Positions 5,305 through 6,027 of a stretch of DNA of 6,027 nt are shown one piece after another. The position numbers and the translations under genes are program-made. The first letter of the stretch is position 1, and each line of letters starts with the position of its first letter. The notes below the pieces were generated by a model. It saw nothing but the letters and a program-made list of their open reading frames with translations, was not told the DNA's origin and did not search any database. The stretch is from Thermoplasmatales archaeon (GTDB lineage: Archaea > Thermoplasmatota > E2 > DHVEG-1), in the NCBI GenBank assembly GCA_023140035.1, contig JAGLML010000076.1, positions 1 through 6,027 of the forward strand. The letters are read 5' to 3'.

Positions 5305-6027
5305 TCAGTTTAATCCACCGGGGACAAAACCAATGATGTATGTAGTTAAACCAAGCGGGCCAATATCATAAGTTCTTATAAATGGACCATGTGCAAATGA
5401 TATTCTCCTGAGCTTTATTGTGCTAGAAACCCTGCTTAGACCTGTGAATTCAGTATAGTGAAGTCGTACAGCACGAGCATGGTATTCATTTCTTACTCGT
5501 TTAAGATTTAAAACCGTTCCTCTAATAAATGTCATTCTAAATGGTTGTTTTGACCTCAACTGTTTTAATATGAATAAGGAACCAGCTAGTATTAAGATAG
5601 GGTGAGCTCGCCATTTTAATACTTTTATTTCAGCGGATGTATTTTGTCCAGCATTGTCATATGCAATGACTTTTATTTTATAAGGGCCACAAATAATTGG
5701 TTTCCACTCAAAACTGTAAGGTGGCTCATCATCTGTGAAAGCAGGTTTATTCCTGTTGTTGATATAGAATTCTACTTTTTCTATCCCTGCTTCTGACGAG
5801 GCATTTACTTCAATGTCAATAGGACCATAGATGATGGTATTTATCAGTAATGAGAACATAAGTTCGTTTTGGAAGTAAAAATTACCTTTTTCTGGTTTGG
5901 TAATGGTTACTTCTACTGTGGAAGCAGCTTCTGTATTAAAATTCCAGGTGTCTGATTGATTGTTATATTCACCGTCATCTGCAACAGCGTACCAGTTGTA
6001 CGCTGTATTGTATTGAAGATTTGACCA
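5305..6027 (-). CDS. C-terminal part of a large FN3/Ig-like surface protein, partial at right edge
   Basis: The frame ends at TGA (5307-5305) and stays open to the right edge, giving 240 residues without an N-terminus. Numbered from the edge, residues 1-35 (YNWYAVADDGEYN, TWNFNTEA) are the end of a fibronectin type III-like repeat. Residues about 67-139 form an Ig-like domain (GPIDIEVNASSEAGIEKVEF, PPYSFEWKP, YKIKVIAYDNAGQNTSAEIK). Residues 143-157 (HPILILAGSLFILKQ) are a short hydrophobic segment, possibly membrane-spanning, followed by a basic stretch and an approximately 80-residue tail rich in beta-type residues (GTVLNLKR, ARAVRLHYTEF, STIKLRRISF) ending FVPGGLN. I associate this arrangement with extracellular repeat proteins of uncultured Thermoplasmatota. 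Likely roles are adhesion or cell-surface display, and no enzyme motif is visible. The Met at 5859 lies inside the protein, between the FN3 end and the Ig-like domain, and should not be taken as the start. The gene is convergent with the operon to its left. Confidence 0.82.
   Translation of the reverse strand, partial: WSNLQYNTAYNWYAVADDGEYNNQSDTWNFNTEAASTVEVTITKPEKGNFYFQNELMFSLLINTIIYGPIDIEVNASSEAGIEKVEFYINNRNKPAFTDDEPPYSFEWKPIICGPYKIKVIAYDNAGQNTSAEIKVLKWRAHPILILAGSLFILKQLRSKQPFRMTFIRGTVLNLKRVRNEYHARAVRLHYTEFTGLSRVSSTIKLRRISFAHGPFIRTYDIGPLGLTTYIIGFVPGGLN

Noticed and set aside
5857..5859. ATG as the start of a 184-residue minus-strand protein.
   Set aside because: The frame continues upstream to the window edge with a clear FN3-like end (YNWYAVADDGEYN, TWNFNTEA), so the Met is internal.

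Overview
The window looks like a chromosomal segment of an AT-rich euryarchaeon, most probably a member of the Thermoplasmatota and perhaps an uncultured marine or sediment lineage. It carries the archaeal/eukaryotic-type genes for ribosomal protein S19e, RNase P protein component 4, diphthine synthase and a HerA-type DNA-pumping ATPase. Promoters are TATA-like, and there is a lipobox-bearing exported protein and a fibronectin/Ig-like surface protein of a style I associate with sediment Thermoplasmatota. The phylum assignment is inferred from protein style, not from a marker search.

Left part (1-1031), all on the minus strand: a conserved 61-residue protein of unknown function with a textbook TATA box and Shine-Dalgarno, then a T-rich terminator, then rnp4 (RNase P Rpp21/Rpr2 homologue), then the N-terminal 91 residues of ribosomal protein S19e running off the left edge. 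This is the information-processing end of the window. The rnp4-rps19e order matches a recurrent archaeal gene neighbourhood.

Centre (1031-1306) is a divergent, AT-rich intergenic region. It holds the promoters of both flanking transcription units and a GC-rich, self-complementary patch near 1204-1254 that could be a small RNA or a structured leader.

Right-centre (1306-5127), plus strand, is a probable three-gene operon with gaps of 37 and 11 bases: dph5 (diphthine synthase), a HerA/DUF87 ATPase, and a secreted lipoprotein with a transglutaminase-like cysteine peptidase fold. The three have no obvious common pathway. The ATPase ends in a C-x6-C-x2-C-x5-C motif, the spacing of the [4Fe-4S] cluster loop of endonuclease III/MutY glycosylases, without the rest of a glycosylase. 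The lipoprotein carries an EF-hand-like calcium loop and an unusual Glu at the position of the third catalytic residue.

Right end (5305-6027), minus strand: the C-terminal 240 residues of a large surface protein (end of an FN3-like repeat, an Ig-like domain, a hydrophobic segment, a basic tail), convergent with the operon and closed by a hairpin plus T-tract terminator. Its start lies beyond the window; the internal Met at 5859 is not the real start.

I see no insertion sequence, CRISPR array, tRNA, rRNA or phage signature. The most unusual item is the iron-sulfur-like tail on the HerA-type ATPase.
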